Positions 33,417-42,396 of a DNA stretch of 64,000 nucleotides are shown one piece after another (position 1 is the stretch's first letter; every line of letters starts with the position of its first letter). Source of the DNA: Haloarchaeobius amylolyticus (GTDB taxonomy: Archaea > Halobacteriota > Halobacteria > Halobacteriales > Natrialbaceae); assembly GCF_026616195.1 (NCBI RefSeq), contig NZ_JANHDH010000001.1, positions 2,108,001 through 2,172,000 on the forward strand. Direction: 5' to 3'. The notes under the pieces are model-generated. The model saw nothing but the letters and a program-made list of their open reading frames with translations, was not told the origin of the DNA and made no database searches. The translations under genes and the position numbers were made by a program.

Positions 33417-34295
33417 CTACGCGACGCGTGCTCTGACCGCGATACCGTCGGGATCGTCGAACCGGAGTTCGTCGCCGACGGTCTCGACCGACTGGTCCCG
33501 CGCCGCGAGCCGGTCGCGAAGCGCCGCCAGCGCGGCCTCGTCGGGGACGACGAGTTCGTACCAGGCCAGCCCGCGGTCCTCGCCCGCGGGCGCGCTTCGC
33601 CCGTTCCAGCTGTTCAGCCCGAGGTGGTGGTGGTACCCGCCGGCCGCGACGAATGCCGCGCCGTCGTAGCCGTCGTTCTCCAGCGCGAAGCCGACGCCGT
33701 CGACGTAGAAGTCGGTGGCGCGGGCGAGGTCTGCGACCTCCAGGTGGACGTGTCCCACGTCGGTCCCGGCCGGGACGCGGGCGGGCGTTTCGCTCCCCGA
33801 CTCCCGGGCCCCCGCCAGGTCGTCGAGGTCAAGCGGCAGGGTCCGGATGTCGCGCTGGCCGTCGGCCGTCTCGGCCCACTCCTCGCGCGGCCTGTCGCGG
33901 TATATCTCGACGCCGTTGCCCTCCGGGTCGCGGAGGTACAGCGCCTCGCTGACGAGGTGGTCGGACGCGCCCGTCAGGGTGCCATGGTCCCGGACGCGCG
34001 CCAGTGCCCCGGCCAGCGCGGGGCGGTCGGGGACTCGGACCGCGAGGTGGAACAGCCCGGCCGCGTCGGCGGGTCGGGCGGGCGCGTCGGGGTCCTCGAT
34101 GAGCACCACGAGTGCCGCGCCGTCGGCGGCCAGGAGGCGGGCCTCCCCGGCCTGGTCGTCCCGGTCGACGGCGAGGCCGACCACGTCGCGGTAGAACGGG
34201 ACGGTCGCGTCGAGCGAGCCGACGCGCAGGGCGACCCGGTCGAGGTGGGTCCCGTCGGGCAGGCTGGCGGTCGTGTCCGCGGCGGTATCTGTCAC
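33417..34295 (-). CDS. catE: catechol-2,3-dioxygenase-like double-VOC protein
   Basis: This 292-residue protein has two vicinal-oxygen-chelate (glyoxalase-fold) modules. The first begins LDRVALRVGSLDATVPFYRD, and the second DVGHVHLEVADLARATDFYV. The metal ligands are probably His in VGHVHLEV, His in YHHHLGLNSW and Glu in AWYELVVP. This matches the CatE extradiol dioxygenase group widely present in haloarchaea, although the aromatic substrate is unproved. Translation probably starts at the GTG at 34295, with a TTTCTA patch about 25 bases upstream. Confidence 0.8.
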   Translation of the reverse strand: MTDTAADTTASLPDGTHLDRVALRVGSLDATVPFYRDVVGLAVDRDDQAGEARLLAADGAALVVLIEDPDAPARPADAAGLFHLAVRVPDRPALAGALARVRDHGTLTGASDHLVSEALYLRDPEGNGVEIYRDRPREEWAETADGQRDIRTLPLDLDDLAGARESGSETPARVPAGTDVGHVHLEVADLARATDFYVDGVGFALENDGYDGAAFVAAGGYHHHLGLNSWNGRSAPAGEDRGLAWYELVVPDEAALAALRDRLAARDQSVETVGDELRFDDPDGIAVRARVA

Positions 34296-34382
34296 ACGAG
34301 TATCGACGGAACCGCGGTAGAAACAGGTTGCGGGCGGTGGTGCGCCGGGCGCACACGCTCTCTGCAGAGTCCGGAAGTCGGC

Positions 34383-35399
<1,017 letters not shown>

Positions 35400-35471
35400 G
35401 TGTCGCGGGTTCGATTCCGGAGGAGAAATAGGCGGTGGTACAGCCACGGCTCGCCGGTTCGGGGCGGTCGC

Positions 35472-35882
35472 TCAGAGCGACTTCTCGATGACGTATCCCC
35501 AGCGCTCGTAGTCCATCTCCTCGTAGTACTCGTGGACGCCCTCCTTCGCCAGCGGCGAGGCGAGCGCGACGTGTGCGCAGTCCTGCTCGCGCGCCCAGTC
35601 CTCGACGAACCTTACGAGGGCACGCCCGTGCCCTGCGCCCCGGTGGGCCTCGTCGACGACGAGGTCGTACAGCCAGGCGTGGCGGTCGTGGTGGAGGACC
35701 TGTCGGACGAGCACGCCGGCGACCCCGACCAGTTCCTCGTCGGCGTACTGCCCGAACAGGTGGTAGTCGTCTGCACCGGTCCAGTCGAGCACATCTTTGG
35801 GGCGCTCGTCGGCCCAGAGCTGGCGGAGGATGGGGACGGCCTCGCGTCGCTCGGCCTCGGTGGTGAGTTCGCGGATGGGCAT
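35472..35882 (-). CDS. GNAT-family N-acetyltransferase
   Basis: This 136-residue protein has the acetyl-CoA-binding motif A in LYDLVVDEAHRGAGHGRALV (R-G-x-G-H-G-R pattern) and a C-terminal EYYEEMDYERWGYVIEKSL typical of the fold's last strands. The substrate is unknown. The ATG at 35882 begins MPIRELTTEAER. A longer frame extends into the repeat upstream and is not trusted. Confidence 0.82.
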   Translation of the reverse strand: MPIRELTTEAERREAVPILRQLWADERPKDVLDWTGADDYHLFGQYADEELVGVAGVLVRQVLHHDRHAWLYDLVVDEAHRGAGHGRALVRFVEDWAREQDCAHVALASPLAKEGVHEYYEEMDYERWGYVIEKSL

Positions 35883-36015
35883 GGGCTGGCTTGCCGGGGT
35901 GGCGTGATGAAGGTTGGCGGTGGTGTGGGAGTCGGGCTGGTCGGGTGGCGTCGGTTTCGGGTGTGGTTTTCGGCTGTCACGTCGGGCTGACGAGTCCGCT
36001 GTCGGTACAGTTCGG

Positions 36016-36177
36016 AGCAGCCGACTCGCGCTAGCGTCCATGACCGCCACAGCACCGCAGCCACACCCTCCCCAGCCGACTCCCTCCGGAACGCTTCGCG
36101 TCCCTCCGGTCGCCCCTCGCACGATGCTGACGGCAGCCACTCGCTCCGCTCGGGACTGCCGTCAGCGCGCGCCACCC
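36016..36177 (-). repeat. dispersed intergenic repeat, copy 2
   Basis: This copy is in reverse orientation. The core CCACACCCTCCCCAGCCG is at 36061-36078 and GCGCTAGCGTCCATGACCGC flanks it on the left. It holds a perfect 11-bp inverted repeat, GCTGACGGCAG (36126-36136) and CTGCCGTCAGC (36156-36166), at the place where the other copies have less regular sequence. It sits between the divergent GNAT and aminopeptidase genes, in a stretch of about 375 bases without other genes. Confidence 0.7.
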
Positions 36178-36258
36178 GGCTGTTGGGCTTCTGGCCCCCT
36201 CGACCCGCCGTGTTTCGCATCGAAAACCGTTTACAATCACTCGGCCGAATACTGGACC

Positions 36259-37356
36259 ATGGACCCACGAGTTCGTGAACACGCCCAGATCGTCGCCAGC
36301 CACTCCGCCGAACTCCAGGAGGGGGACAACGTGGTCATCGACGCCCACCCGGTCGCCGAGGACCTCGTCACCGCCCTGTTCGAGGAGTGCGCCGACGTGG
36401 ACGCGAACCCGCTGGCCATCAGCCAGCGAACCGGGACACGGTTCCGGCGCGCGTACCTGCGCAACAGCGACGGCGAGGACTTCGACCTCCCGAGCCACGA
36501 GATGGCCCTGTTCGAGGAGATGGACGTCTACATCGCCATCCGGGCCGGCGCGAACATGACCGAGACGGCCGACGTGGACCCCGAGGTCACCGCCGAGTAC
36601 GAGAAGGCCCGTCGCCCCCTGCTCGACGAGCGCCTCTCGAAGCGCTGGGTGCTCACGCAGTACCCGGCCGCCGCCAACGCCCAGCTCGCCGAGATGAGCA
36701 CCGAGGGCTACGAGAACTTCGTCTGGGACGCCGTCAACAAGGACTGGGACGAGCAGGGCGAGTTCCAGCAGCAGATGGTCGAGATCCTCGACCCCGCCGA
36801 CGAGGTCCGCATCGTCTCCGGCGAGACGACCGACGTGACGATGTCCGTGAAGGGCAACACGACCCTGAACGACACGGGCAAGCGCAACCTCCCCGGCGGC
36901 GAGGTGTTCACCGCCCCCGTCCCCGATTCGGTCGAGGGCGAGGTGCTGTTCGACAAGCCGCTGTACCACCAGGGCCGCGAGGTCACCGGCGTCCGCCTCG
37001 TCTTCGAGGGCGGCGAGGTCGTCGAGTACGAGGCCGAGAAGAACGAGGAGGTGCTGAAGAACGTGCTGGAGGCCGACGAGGGCGCAAAGCGCCTCGGTGA
37101 ACTCGGCATCGGGATGAACCGCGACATCGACCAGTTCACCTACAACATGCTGTTCGACGAGAAGATGGGCGACACCGTCCACATGGCCGTGGGGCGTGCC
37201 TACGGCGACACCGTCGGCGAGGACAACGAGCAGAACGAGTCGTCGGTCCACGTGGACATGATCGTCGACATGAGCGAGGACTCGTACATCGAGGTCGACG
37301 GGGACGTGGTGCAGCGCAACGGGACGTTCAGGTTCGAGGACGGGTTCGAGGAGTAG
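36259..37356 (+). CDS. M29-family (thermophilic type) metallo-aminopeptidase
   Basis: This 365-residue protein removes N-terminal amino acids from peptides in the cytoplasm. M29 features are LPGGEVFTAP (metal Glu), a second Glu after strand LVFEGGEVVEYEAE, the late metal cluster GDTVHMAVGRAYG, and SSVHVDMIVDM near the C-terminus. The length is usual for the family. The ATG at 36259 is supported by TTTACAATC about 27 bases upstream. The 3' end is followed directly by a hairpin. Confidence 0.88.
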   Translation: MDPRVREHAQIVASHSAELQEGDNVVIDAHPVAEDLVTALFEECADVDANPLAISQRTGTRFRRAYLRNSDGEDFDLPSHEMALFEEMDVYIAIRAGANMTETADVDPEVTAEYEKARRPLLDERLSKRWVLTQYPAAANAQLAEMSTEGYENFVWDAVNKDWDEQGEFQQQMVEILDPADEVRIVSGETTDVTMSVKGNTTLNDTGKRNLPGGEVFTAPVPDSVEGEVLFDKPLYHQGREVTGVRLVFEGGEVVEYEAEKNEEVLKNVLEADEGAKRLGELGIGMNRDIDQFTYNMLFDEKMGDTVHMAVGRAYGDTVGEDNEQNESSVHVDMIVDMSEDSYIEVDGDVVQRNGTFRFEDGFEE

Positions 37357-37392
37357 GGTGATTCGGAGCGAGCGTAGCGAGCGAGAATCACC
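37357..37392. terminator. hairpin between convergent genes
   Basis: GGTGATTC (37357-37364) and GAATCACC (37385-37392) pair perfectly around a GAGCGAGCG-TAG-CGAGCG loop that can itself pair partly. It begins directly after the aminopeptidase stop codon. It may end transcripts from both sides or act as an RNA-stabilising structure; no T run follows. Confidence 0.4.
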
Positions 37393-37443
37393 TATCTGCG
37401 AGCGGCGGAGCCGCGAGCAGCAGCGAGAACCTCGTTTCGACCG

Positions 37444-37941
37444 TTACGACTCCTGTTCTGGCCGTTCGCCCTCTTCTGCCCGGTCGCTCTCGGCTGTCTC
37501 GCGAGCCCGCTCGAACATCTCGCCGTGGGTGAGGGCCCCCACGCTGGCGACCGCGACGACGGCGTGCATCAGCACCAGCAGGACGAGCACGCCGGGCCCG
37601 ACGCCCTCGGCCAGCGTCGGCGCGACGACGAACACCGGCACCAGCGACAGTATCAGCACGAACGAGGCGATGCCGGTCATGAGCCGGTCCGTCTCGGTGA
37701 CGAGCCGGTCGAGGACGGCGTAGACGACGGTGGCGGCGACTGCGCCGGCGGCAGAGGCCGTGACGACGGAGCCGATGCTCAGCGGGTCGAACCCGACAGG
37801 GATGTCGACGAACCGCTGTCCGACGACGAGCAGGAGGGTGTTGACGATGACGGCGAGGCCGGCACCTGTCGCCCCCCGCTCCGCGATGGCGCGGATCGGC
37901 TGGACCGACCGCGTCGGCGCGCGAACGGTGGTTGTTCCCAT
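37444..37941 (-). CDS. four-helix membrane protein (DUF6069-like)
   Basis: This 165-residue protein has a short N-terminus with an amphipathic segment, then four helices (about 22-44, 58-80, 92-112 and 118-142), and a charged C-terminal tail. The order and spacing, with GFDPLSIGSVV between helices one and two, resemble the DUF6069 family. No activity is known. The ATG at 37941 is chosen over an upstream GTG. Confidence 0.65.
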   Translation of the reverse strand: MGTTTVRAPTRSVQPIRAIAERGATGAGLAVIVNTLLLVVGQRFVDIPVGFDPLSIGSVVTASAAGAVAATVVYAVLDRLVTETDRLMTGIASFVLILSLVPVFVVAPTLAEGVGPGVLVLLVLMHAVVAVASVGALTHGEMFERARETAESDRAEEGERPEQES

Positions 37942-38078
37942 GGCACACTGTACGGTGGCTGGCACGATAACGCTGTTCTGAACCCTCGTCTCACGGGATT
38001 CTCCGGTCGGCTGGGGAGCGGAACCGCTCGTTCGGGCTGTCGCGGGGCGAGAACGTCAGGGCAGGACCGGGGGCACCG

Positions 38079-38516
38079 TCACTCGCGCTGCTCGTACATG
38101 ACCCGGCCGACGAAGGACTGTTTCACCTCGCCGCCTTCGTCTTTCGTCTCGACGCGGCTCAGGACGAGGCCGACGCCGGGGCGGTAGTCCGCCTGCTTCT
38201 CCAGCACCTCCGTCTCGACGTGGAGTTCGTCGCCCGGGCGGGTCGGGTTGGGCCACCGGAGCTCGTCGACGCCGACCGCGCCGAGGGCGGCCGTGTCGGG
38301 GAAGATACCCTCGACGAGCAGTCGCATCGTCATCGCGCCGGTGTGCCAGCCGCTGGCGACGAGGCCGCCGAAGAAGGACTGTGCGGCGGCCTCGGCGTCG
38401 GTGTGGAACGGCTGCGGGTCGTACTGCTGGCCGAAGTCGGTTATCTCCTCGCCGTCGACGACGTAGCTGCCGTATTCGCGGGTATCACCGACCGAGATGT
38501 CCTCGAAGTACTCCAT
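38079..38516 (-). CDS. MaoC/hot-dog-fold (R)-specific enoyl-CoA hydratase-like protein
   Basis: This 145-residue protein has the hot-dog fold hydratase motif FGQQYDPQPFHTDAEAA (catalytic Asp and His) and GLVASGWHTGAM. This family hydrates enoyl-CoA or acts on related thioesters. Some haloarchaeal members support polyhydroxyalkanoate monomer supply, but no PHA gene is seen here. TTTAGTC about 28 bases upstream on the minus strand supports a leaderless start at 38516. Confidence 0.85.
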   Translation of the reverse strand: MEYFEDISVGDTREYGSYVVDGEEITDFGQQYDPQPFHTDAEAAAQSFFGGLVASGWHTGAMTMRLLVEGIFPDTAALGAVGVDELRWPNPTRPGDELHVETEVLEKQADYRPGVGLVLSRVETKDEGGEVKQSFVGRVMYEQRE

Positions 38517-38683
38517 GCGGGACGGTCACGCCGTCGCGACTAAAGTCTCGGTGTCGGTGGCGACACGCGAAAGAAGAACGACCGACTGGCATAACGGACT
38601 GGCGAGCGATGACTACCGACGCTGCAGTGCGGGCGGACCGACCGCGATGGCCGCCCGCGGCCGACGGGTGCAGGGCTCGGTGA

Positions 38684-39049
38684 TCAGCCCTCGACCTCGA
38701 TGGTCACGCCCTGCGTCTCGCGACCCTCGATGGGGAGCGTCACCTCCAGGACGCCGTTCTCGTACTGGGCTTCGATGCCGTCCTCGTCGACGGTCTTCGG
38801 GAAGCGGAAGCTCCGATGGTAGGTCCGCTTCCGGCCGAACTGCTCGTCTGCGTGCTCGGCCGAGATGGTGAGCTGGTGTTCGTACCAGGAGACGTCGATC
38901 TCGTCGGGCTCGAAGCCCGGCATCTCGACGCCGAGGACGAAGGCGTCGCCCTCCTCGTACAGTTCGTAGTCACGCTCACCACCGAACAGTTTGCTTGGCA
39001 GTTCGAGACCTTGCATCCACGTGTCAGCTGTCGTGGTCGGGAGCACCAT
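38684..39049 (-). CDS. Hsp20 / alpha-crystallin family small heat-shock protein
   Basis: This 121-residue ATP-independent chaperone holds unfolding proteins. The alpha-crystallin domain covers about 25-118 and includes FRFPKTVDEDGIEAQYENGV and the conserved NGVLEVTLP. The C-terminus lacks an obvious I-x-I oligomer motif; it ends VTIEVEG. The ATG at 39049 is supported by a nearly perfect Shine-Dalgarno sequence, GAGGTGATC (39054-39062), four bases upstream. This is unusual among the mostly leaderless genes here, and it disfavours the internal ATG at 39016. Confidence 0.9.
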   Translation of the reverse strand: MVLPTTTADTWMQGLELPSKLFGGERDYELYEEGDAFVLGVEMPGFEPDEIDVSWYEHQLTISAEHADEQFGRKRTYHRSFRFPKTVDEDGIEAQYENGVLEVTLPIEGRETQGVTIEVEG

Positions 39050-39053
39050 CGCT

Positions 39054-39062
39054 GATCACCTC
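39054..39062 (-). promoter_or_regulatory. strong Shine-Dalgarno sequence of the Hsp20 gene
   Basis: GAGGTGATC on the minus strand matches the anti-Shine-Dalgarno end of archaeal 16S rRNA. A TAAAATTC patch near 39096-39103 could be the TATA box, giving a leader of about 24 bases. Confidence 0.6.
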
Positions 39063-39133
39063 GATGCAGTCGGATGTTGGGCGTGGTCGACAACGAATTT
39101 TACGCCTGAAGAATCAACGATTCAAAGGTCTTC

Positions 39134-39559
39134 TCAGCCGGTCGAGACGAGGTAGACCGACACGCCAGCGAGCGCGATGCCGGCGAGCTTCCGAGCCGAC
39201 GCGGGCTCGTCGAGGACGAGGATGCCGACGATGGAACTCGTCACGAGGAACATCGCGAAGATGGGCGAGACGACGCTCACCGGCCCCTGCGAGAGCGCCT
39301 TGTAGTACGCGAGGATGCCGATGCCGAGACACGCCCCGGCCGTGTAGACGAACCCCGCCTTCGGGTGCGTGAGGTACTGCGTCGGGTTCTCGCCTGTGTA
39401 GGTCACCACGCCCATCGTGATGGCGACCAGTATCCCGTTGCCGAGCAGGGTCGCCACGTTGCTCGGGATGGAGGCCTGCCCGTTCGTCGCGATGCTCATC
39501 AGTGGCGCGACCAGCGTGTACGCCACCAGCGCCAGAATCGCCCAGAGGAGATAGCTCAT
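39134..39559 (-). CDS. EamA-domain (drug/metabolite) transporter, half-size
   Basis: This 141-residue protein has five predicted helices and one EamA-type unit: GGxx-like loops, the ALSQGPVSVVSPIFAM motif and a final GIALAGVSVYLVS helix. Full EamA carriers have two units, so this protein should pair with itself as small multidrug-type proteins do. The substrate is unknown. Confidence 0.82.
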   Translation of the reverse strand: MSYLLWAILALVAYTLVAPLMSIATNGQASIPSNVATLLGNGILVAITMGVVTYTGENPTQYLTHPKAGFVYTAGACLGIGILAYYKALSQGPVSVVSPIFAMFLVTSSIVGILVLDEPASARKLAGIALAGVSVYLVSTG

Positions 39560-39641
39560 TGACGGTGGTCAGAGTCCGGGATGGCTAACGGTTTCGAAGT
39601 GGGAAGCGTGCGGGAGCGGGTGGCAGATGGAAGCGAGAGGC

Positions 39642-39700
39642 TCTGTTGAAGCCTCATTCGCTGATATGTCGGTGGGGACGTGCTGGATACAGGGCGCAGC
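39642..39700 (+). mobile_element. possible insertion-sequence end (remnant)
   Basis: AGGCTCTGTTGAAGCCTC (starting near 39645), followed by GTCGGTGGGGACGTGCTGGA, resembles, from memory, the terminal region of haloarchaeal ISH elements. No transposase frame remains. The sequence could be a solo end or a MITE. The identification is unverified. Confidence 0.25.
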
Positions 39701-39735
39701 TGATGACGGACCGAACACCGGTATCGAGACACGAC

Positions 39736-40158
39736 TCAACAGTCGACGAGGAATTGGAAATAGACCCGTCCATCGTCAGCAGAGTCGACTTCGATCACGA
39801 GGCTTTCATCAGGCCCGTCGCAACCCGGGTAGAAATGATATGGAGCGATTCGCCGTTCCACATCATACAGATCTATCTGGACGATGTATGGATGTCTTTC
39901 AGCGACGCCGTCCCGCGTTACTTCGGTGGGTTCGCCTGAACTTCCTGCTGGAAGATTCACCTGCCCGCTGTAGACACGTGCTTCGTTATAATCGTCAGCG
40001 TTTGGTCTCAGAAGCTTGATTCCAACCCTGTGTGACGTCTCATCACGATTGAGAACGACCAGGCCGAGGTTCTTCTCCTGAGAAGAGAGGGCCGAACACC
40101 CGGAAAGCAATGTACCGACCGCAGTTCCAGTACCAGCGAGGAACGTTCGCCGATTCAT
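39736..40158 (-). CDS. Tat-exported lipoprotein, unknown function
   Basis: This 140-residue protein has a twin-arginine signal with lipobox, MNRRTFLAGTGTAVGTLLSG followed by Cys21, so it would be lipid-anchored outside. The mature part is beta-rich (GLVVLNRDETSHRVGIKL, IVQIDLYDVERR) with a Cys near the end (FLVDC) and another in YPGCDGPD, possibly a disulfide. Base composition is less G+C-rich than its neighbours. It sits between an IS-like end and the duplicated tRNA fragment, suggesting arrival by transfer. Confidence 0.75.
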   Translation of the reverse strand: MNRRTFLAGTGTAVGTLLSGCSALSSQEKNLGLVVLNRDETSHRVGIKLLRPNADDYNEARVYSGQVNLPAGSSGEPTEVTRDGVAERHPYIVQIDLYDVERRIAPYHFYPGCDGPDESLVIEVDSADDGRVYFQFLVDC

Positions 40159-40303
40159 ATACTCGCATATCTGAAAGTAGTCTAATGTGTCTTGTGTCGT
40201 ACTGACTAGGTATCTCCTCTGTATGTTGCACGCACTCCACGTCACGTTCTGAGGGGTTCCATAGAGCCAACCGAGCGTGTGGACTGGGAATCGACCGGTT
40301 GGA

Positions 40304-40324
40304 GAGCACGATGGGATTTGAACC
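40304..40324 (-). repeat. duplicated 3' end of tRNA-Arg (att-like)
   Basis: These 21 bases repeat exactly the T-arm and 3' acceptor strand of the tRNA gene (40413-40433). The second copy is 109 bases away and in the same orientation. Direct repeats of tRNA 3' ends are typical scars of tRNA-targeting integrative elements. Confidence 0.65.
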
Positions 40325-40363
40325 TCACTCGCTCCGTTTCACTTCGCTCGCTGGTTCAAATCC
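40314..40363. repeat. inverted repeat of a tRNA T-arm sequence
   Basis: GGATTTGAACC (40314-40324) and GGTTCAAATCC (40353-40363) are perfect 11-base reverse complements, so the T-arm fragment is present in both orientations around a purine/pyrimidine loop containing CACTCGCTCCG. Confidence 0.55.
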
Positions 40364-40411
40364 ATCTCTGTTGGTCGATTCACTCGTCACGTCCGTTCCT
40401 CGCAGAATCGA

Positions 40412-40486
40412 CGAGCACGATGGGATTTGAACCCACGGCCATCGGATTAGAAGTCCGACGCTCTATCCTGGCTGAGCTACGTGCCC
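40412..40486 (-). tRNA. tRNA-Arg (anticodon TCT)
   Basis: The minus strand folds as a full cloverleaf: acceptor GGGCACG with CGTGCTC (one G-U pair), D arm with AGCTCAGCCAGGATAGAGC, anticodon stem TCGGA/TCCGA with loop CTTCTAA (anticodon TCT, reading AGA), and T loop TTCAAAT. CCA is not encoded and there is no intron. Its 3' end is duplicated downstream. Confidence 0.95.
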
Positions 40487-40613
40487 TCGGAACCGGCTAC
40501 GTCGTCCTCGTAAAAAAGCAGTCTGGATTCGGTGCCCGTCTCCGGGTTCGACAACTGGTACCGTCTCACAATCGAGTGCAACTGTTTTTGCACGACCGGC
40601 CCTCGCACGTCCC

Positions 40614-41330
40614 ATGGCACTCGACCCGGGGACCGAACACGAGTTGCGGAGCTACTGGGCCGCCGAGCTCGGCGTCACCGCCGACGCCTTCGCGGACGAG
40701 GGCGTCACCGTCGGCGCGTCGGCAGGGGCCGATATCGAGCTGCTCGCCGGTGATGGGTCACTCGTGGTCGGGGCACCGGAGTCGCTCGTCCCGGAACTTC
40801 GGAATCGTCGCGAGGAACTCGGCGCCCTCGACCTCTCGGACCCCGACGCGATTCGAGAGGTGGTCGCGTCGCTCGCGTCGATCTCCGAGGTACACGGCCC
40901 GGCGTTCCTCGGCTACACCGACGAGTCTTCGTTCGACCCAGTCGAGTCCGGCGCTCGGCTGCTGACCCGCGTCGACAGGCCCGCCTTCGACCGATTCCGC
41001 GAGGCGGTTCCCGACTCGGACTGGGACGCCGGCGGCCCCGAGTTCGTCCCCGACAGGACGGTCGGCCTGTTCCACGAGGACCGACTCGTCGCGGCTGCCG
41101 GCTGCGAGGTCTGGGACGACCGAATCGCCCACATCGGGGTCGTCACGCACCCGGCCCACCGCGGGGAAGGCAACGGTCGCGCCGTCGTCTCGCGGGCGAC
41201 CGAGCAGGCGCTGGCGGCAGACCTGCTGGCGCAGTACCGGACGCTGGACGCGTGGCCGTGGTCGGTCGCGCTCGCAGAAGGACTGGGGTTCGAGCGGTTC
41301 GCCACCTCGGTCCTGGCCGAGACCGGGTGA
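40614..41330 (+). CDS. GNAT-family N-acetyltransferase with N-terminal extension
   Basis: This 238-residue protein has its acetyltransferase domain in the C-terminal half. Motif A is HIGVVTHPAHRGEGNGRAVV, and LAEGLGFERFATS is the final part. Residues 1-115 form an alpha/beta extension that may shape the substrate site. The substrate is unknown. The ATG at 40614 is preceded by GTTTTTGC at 40583-40590, about 27 bases upstream. Confidence 0.8.
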   Translation: MALDPGTEHELRSYWAAELGVTADAFADEGVTVGASAGADIELLAGDGSLVVGAPESLVPELRNRREELGALDLSDPDAIREVVASLASISEVHGPAFLGYTDESSFDPVESGARLLTRVDRPAFDRFREAVPDSDWDAGGPEFVPDRTVGLFHEDRLVAAAGCEVWDDRIAHIGVVTHPAHRGEGNGRAVVSRATEQALAADLLAQYRTLDAWPWSVALAEGLGFERFATSVLAETG

Positions 41331-41331
41331 T

Positions 41332-41709
41332 TCAGCCGTCGAAGCGGTACAGCGACGTGACGTAGGGCAGGTAGTTGAACATGATGACGCCGATGGGCAG
41401 GCCGATGATGGAGGCCGAGAAGGCCCACGCGACGTTGGCCCACAGGAGGCTGAGCCACCAGCCGACGAACACGAAGTAGACCGCGCGGACCAGCAGGCCG
41501 CGCTGGCTGCGCCCGTCTTCGTCGGGGTCCATGACCGTCCTTCGCTCTTTCAGCGTGAGGACGGTCGGGACGCGGTTGATGAGCTTGATACCGAGGGGAA
41601 GGCCGATTATCGTGACGTTCAGGAACCACGCGACGTTGATGACGATGAACGTGAGCCACCAGCCCACGAGGAGGAACCAGAGTGCACGGACGGGAAACGA
41701 ACGAGCCAT
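41332..41709 (-). CDS. YccF-domain membrane protein
   Basis: This 125-residue protein has two copies of the YccF unit. The first contains LWFLLVGWWLTFIVINVAWF and IIGLPLGIKLINRVP; the second contains VYFVFVGWWLSLLWANVAWA and IIGLPIGVIMFNYLP. Each gives a hairpin in the membrane. Function is unknown across the family. The ATG at 41709 starts MARSFPVRALW. It converges on the GNAT gene with one base between. Confidence 0.85.
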   Translation of the reverse strand: MARSFPVRALWFLLVGWWLTFIVINVAWFLNVTIIGLPLGIKLINRVPTVLTLKERRTVMDPDEDGRSQRGLLVRAVYFVFVGWWLSLLWANVAWAFSASIIGLPIGVIMFNYLPYVTSLYRFDG

Positions 41710-41823
41710 GTCGGCAGTGACGCACGCGAGGTGCAAAACGCTAGCGGGAGCAGACGTGTCCGGGAGCACCCTGCAGGGGCGAGAGCGGTGGGGTTAAGCC
41801 GCCGTCACGAATAGGCTCCCCCG

Positions 41824-42396
41824 ATGACCGTCATCGGCACCGTCGGCCTGCCCGGCAGCGGCAAAGGTGAGGCGGCCACCGTCGCCCGCGAGCACGACAT
41901 CCCGGTCGTGACGATGGGCGACGTCATCCGCCAGGAGTGTCGCGACCGCGGGCTGGACCCGGCCACGCACCACGGCGAGATCGCCACCGCGCTCCGCGAG
42001 GAGAACGGCCCGGCCGCCATCGCGGAGCGCTCGCTCCCGATGATCCGCGAGGAACTCGAGGACAGCGACACCGTCCTCGTCGACGGCCTCCGCTCCGGCG
42101 TCGAACTCGACGCCTTCCGCGAGGAGTTCGGTGACGACTTCGTCCTCGTCAGCATCGAGGCGCCCTTCGAGGTCCGCAAGGAACGCCTGGCCGACCGCGG
42201 CCGCGACAAGGGCGAGGACGAGGGCGGCGAGAGCCTCGAAGCCCGCGACGAGCGCGAGCGCGGCTTCGGCATGGACGACGCGATGGCCCGGGCGGACGTC
42301 GTCATCGACAACACGGACACGCTGGCGACGTTCCGGACCAAGATAACGGCCCTGCTGGAGGAGGGCCCCGAGGCGGTCCGGGAGGTGGAGCGATGA
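41824..42396 (+). CDS. UPF0200-type P-loop kinase (dephospho-CoA-kinase-like)
   Basis: This 190-residue protein has the Walker A motif GLPGSGKGEAA and a lid-like basic region (ERLADRGRDKGEDEGGESLE). It belongs to the archaeal UPF0200 group related to adenylate, cytidylate and dephospho-CoA kinases. The acceptor substrate is not established here. It overlaps the next gene by four bases (ATGA); the pairing with UPF0201 is conserved in archaea. A TTAAGCC box at 41794 lies about 28 bases upstream. Confidence 0.85.
   Translation: MTVIGTVGLPGSGKGEAATVAREHDIPVVTMGDVIRQECRDRGLDPATHHGEIATALREENGPAAIAERSLPMIREELEDSDTVLVDGLRSGVELDAFREEFGDDFVLVSIEAPFEVRKERLADRGRDKGEDEGGESLEARDERERGFGMDDAMARADVVIDNTDTLATFRTKITALLEEGPEAVREVER

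Noticed and set aside
35883-36140. N-terminal extension of the GNAT gene into repeat copy 2
   Set aside because: The added residues derive from the repeat and are Gly/Arg-rich; the ATG at 35882 gives a normal GNAT length.
40279-40965. Plus-strand frame reading through the tRNA and into the GNAT gene
   Set aside because: It crosses the antisense strand of a tRNA gene and is out of frame with the well-supported GNAT protein.
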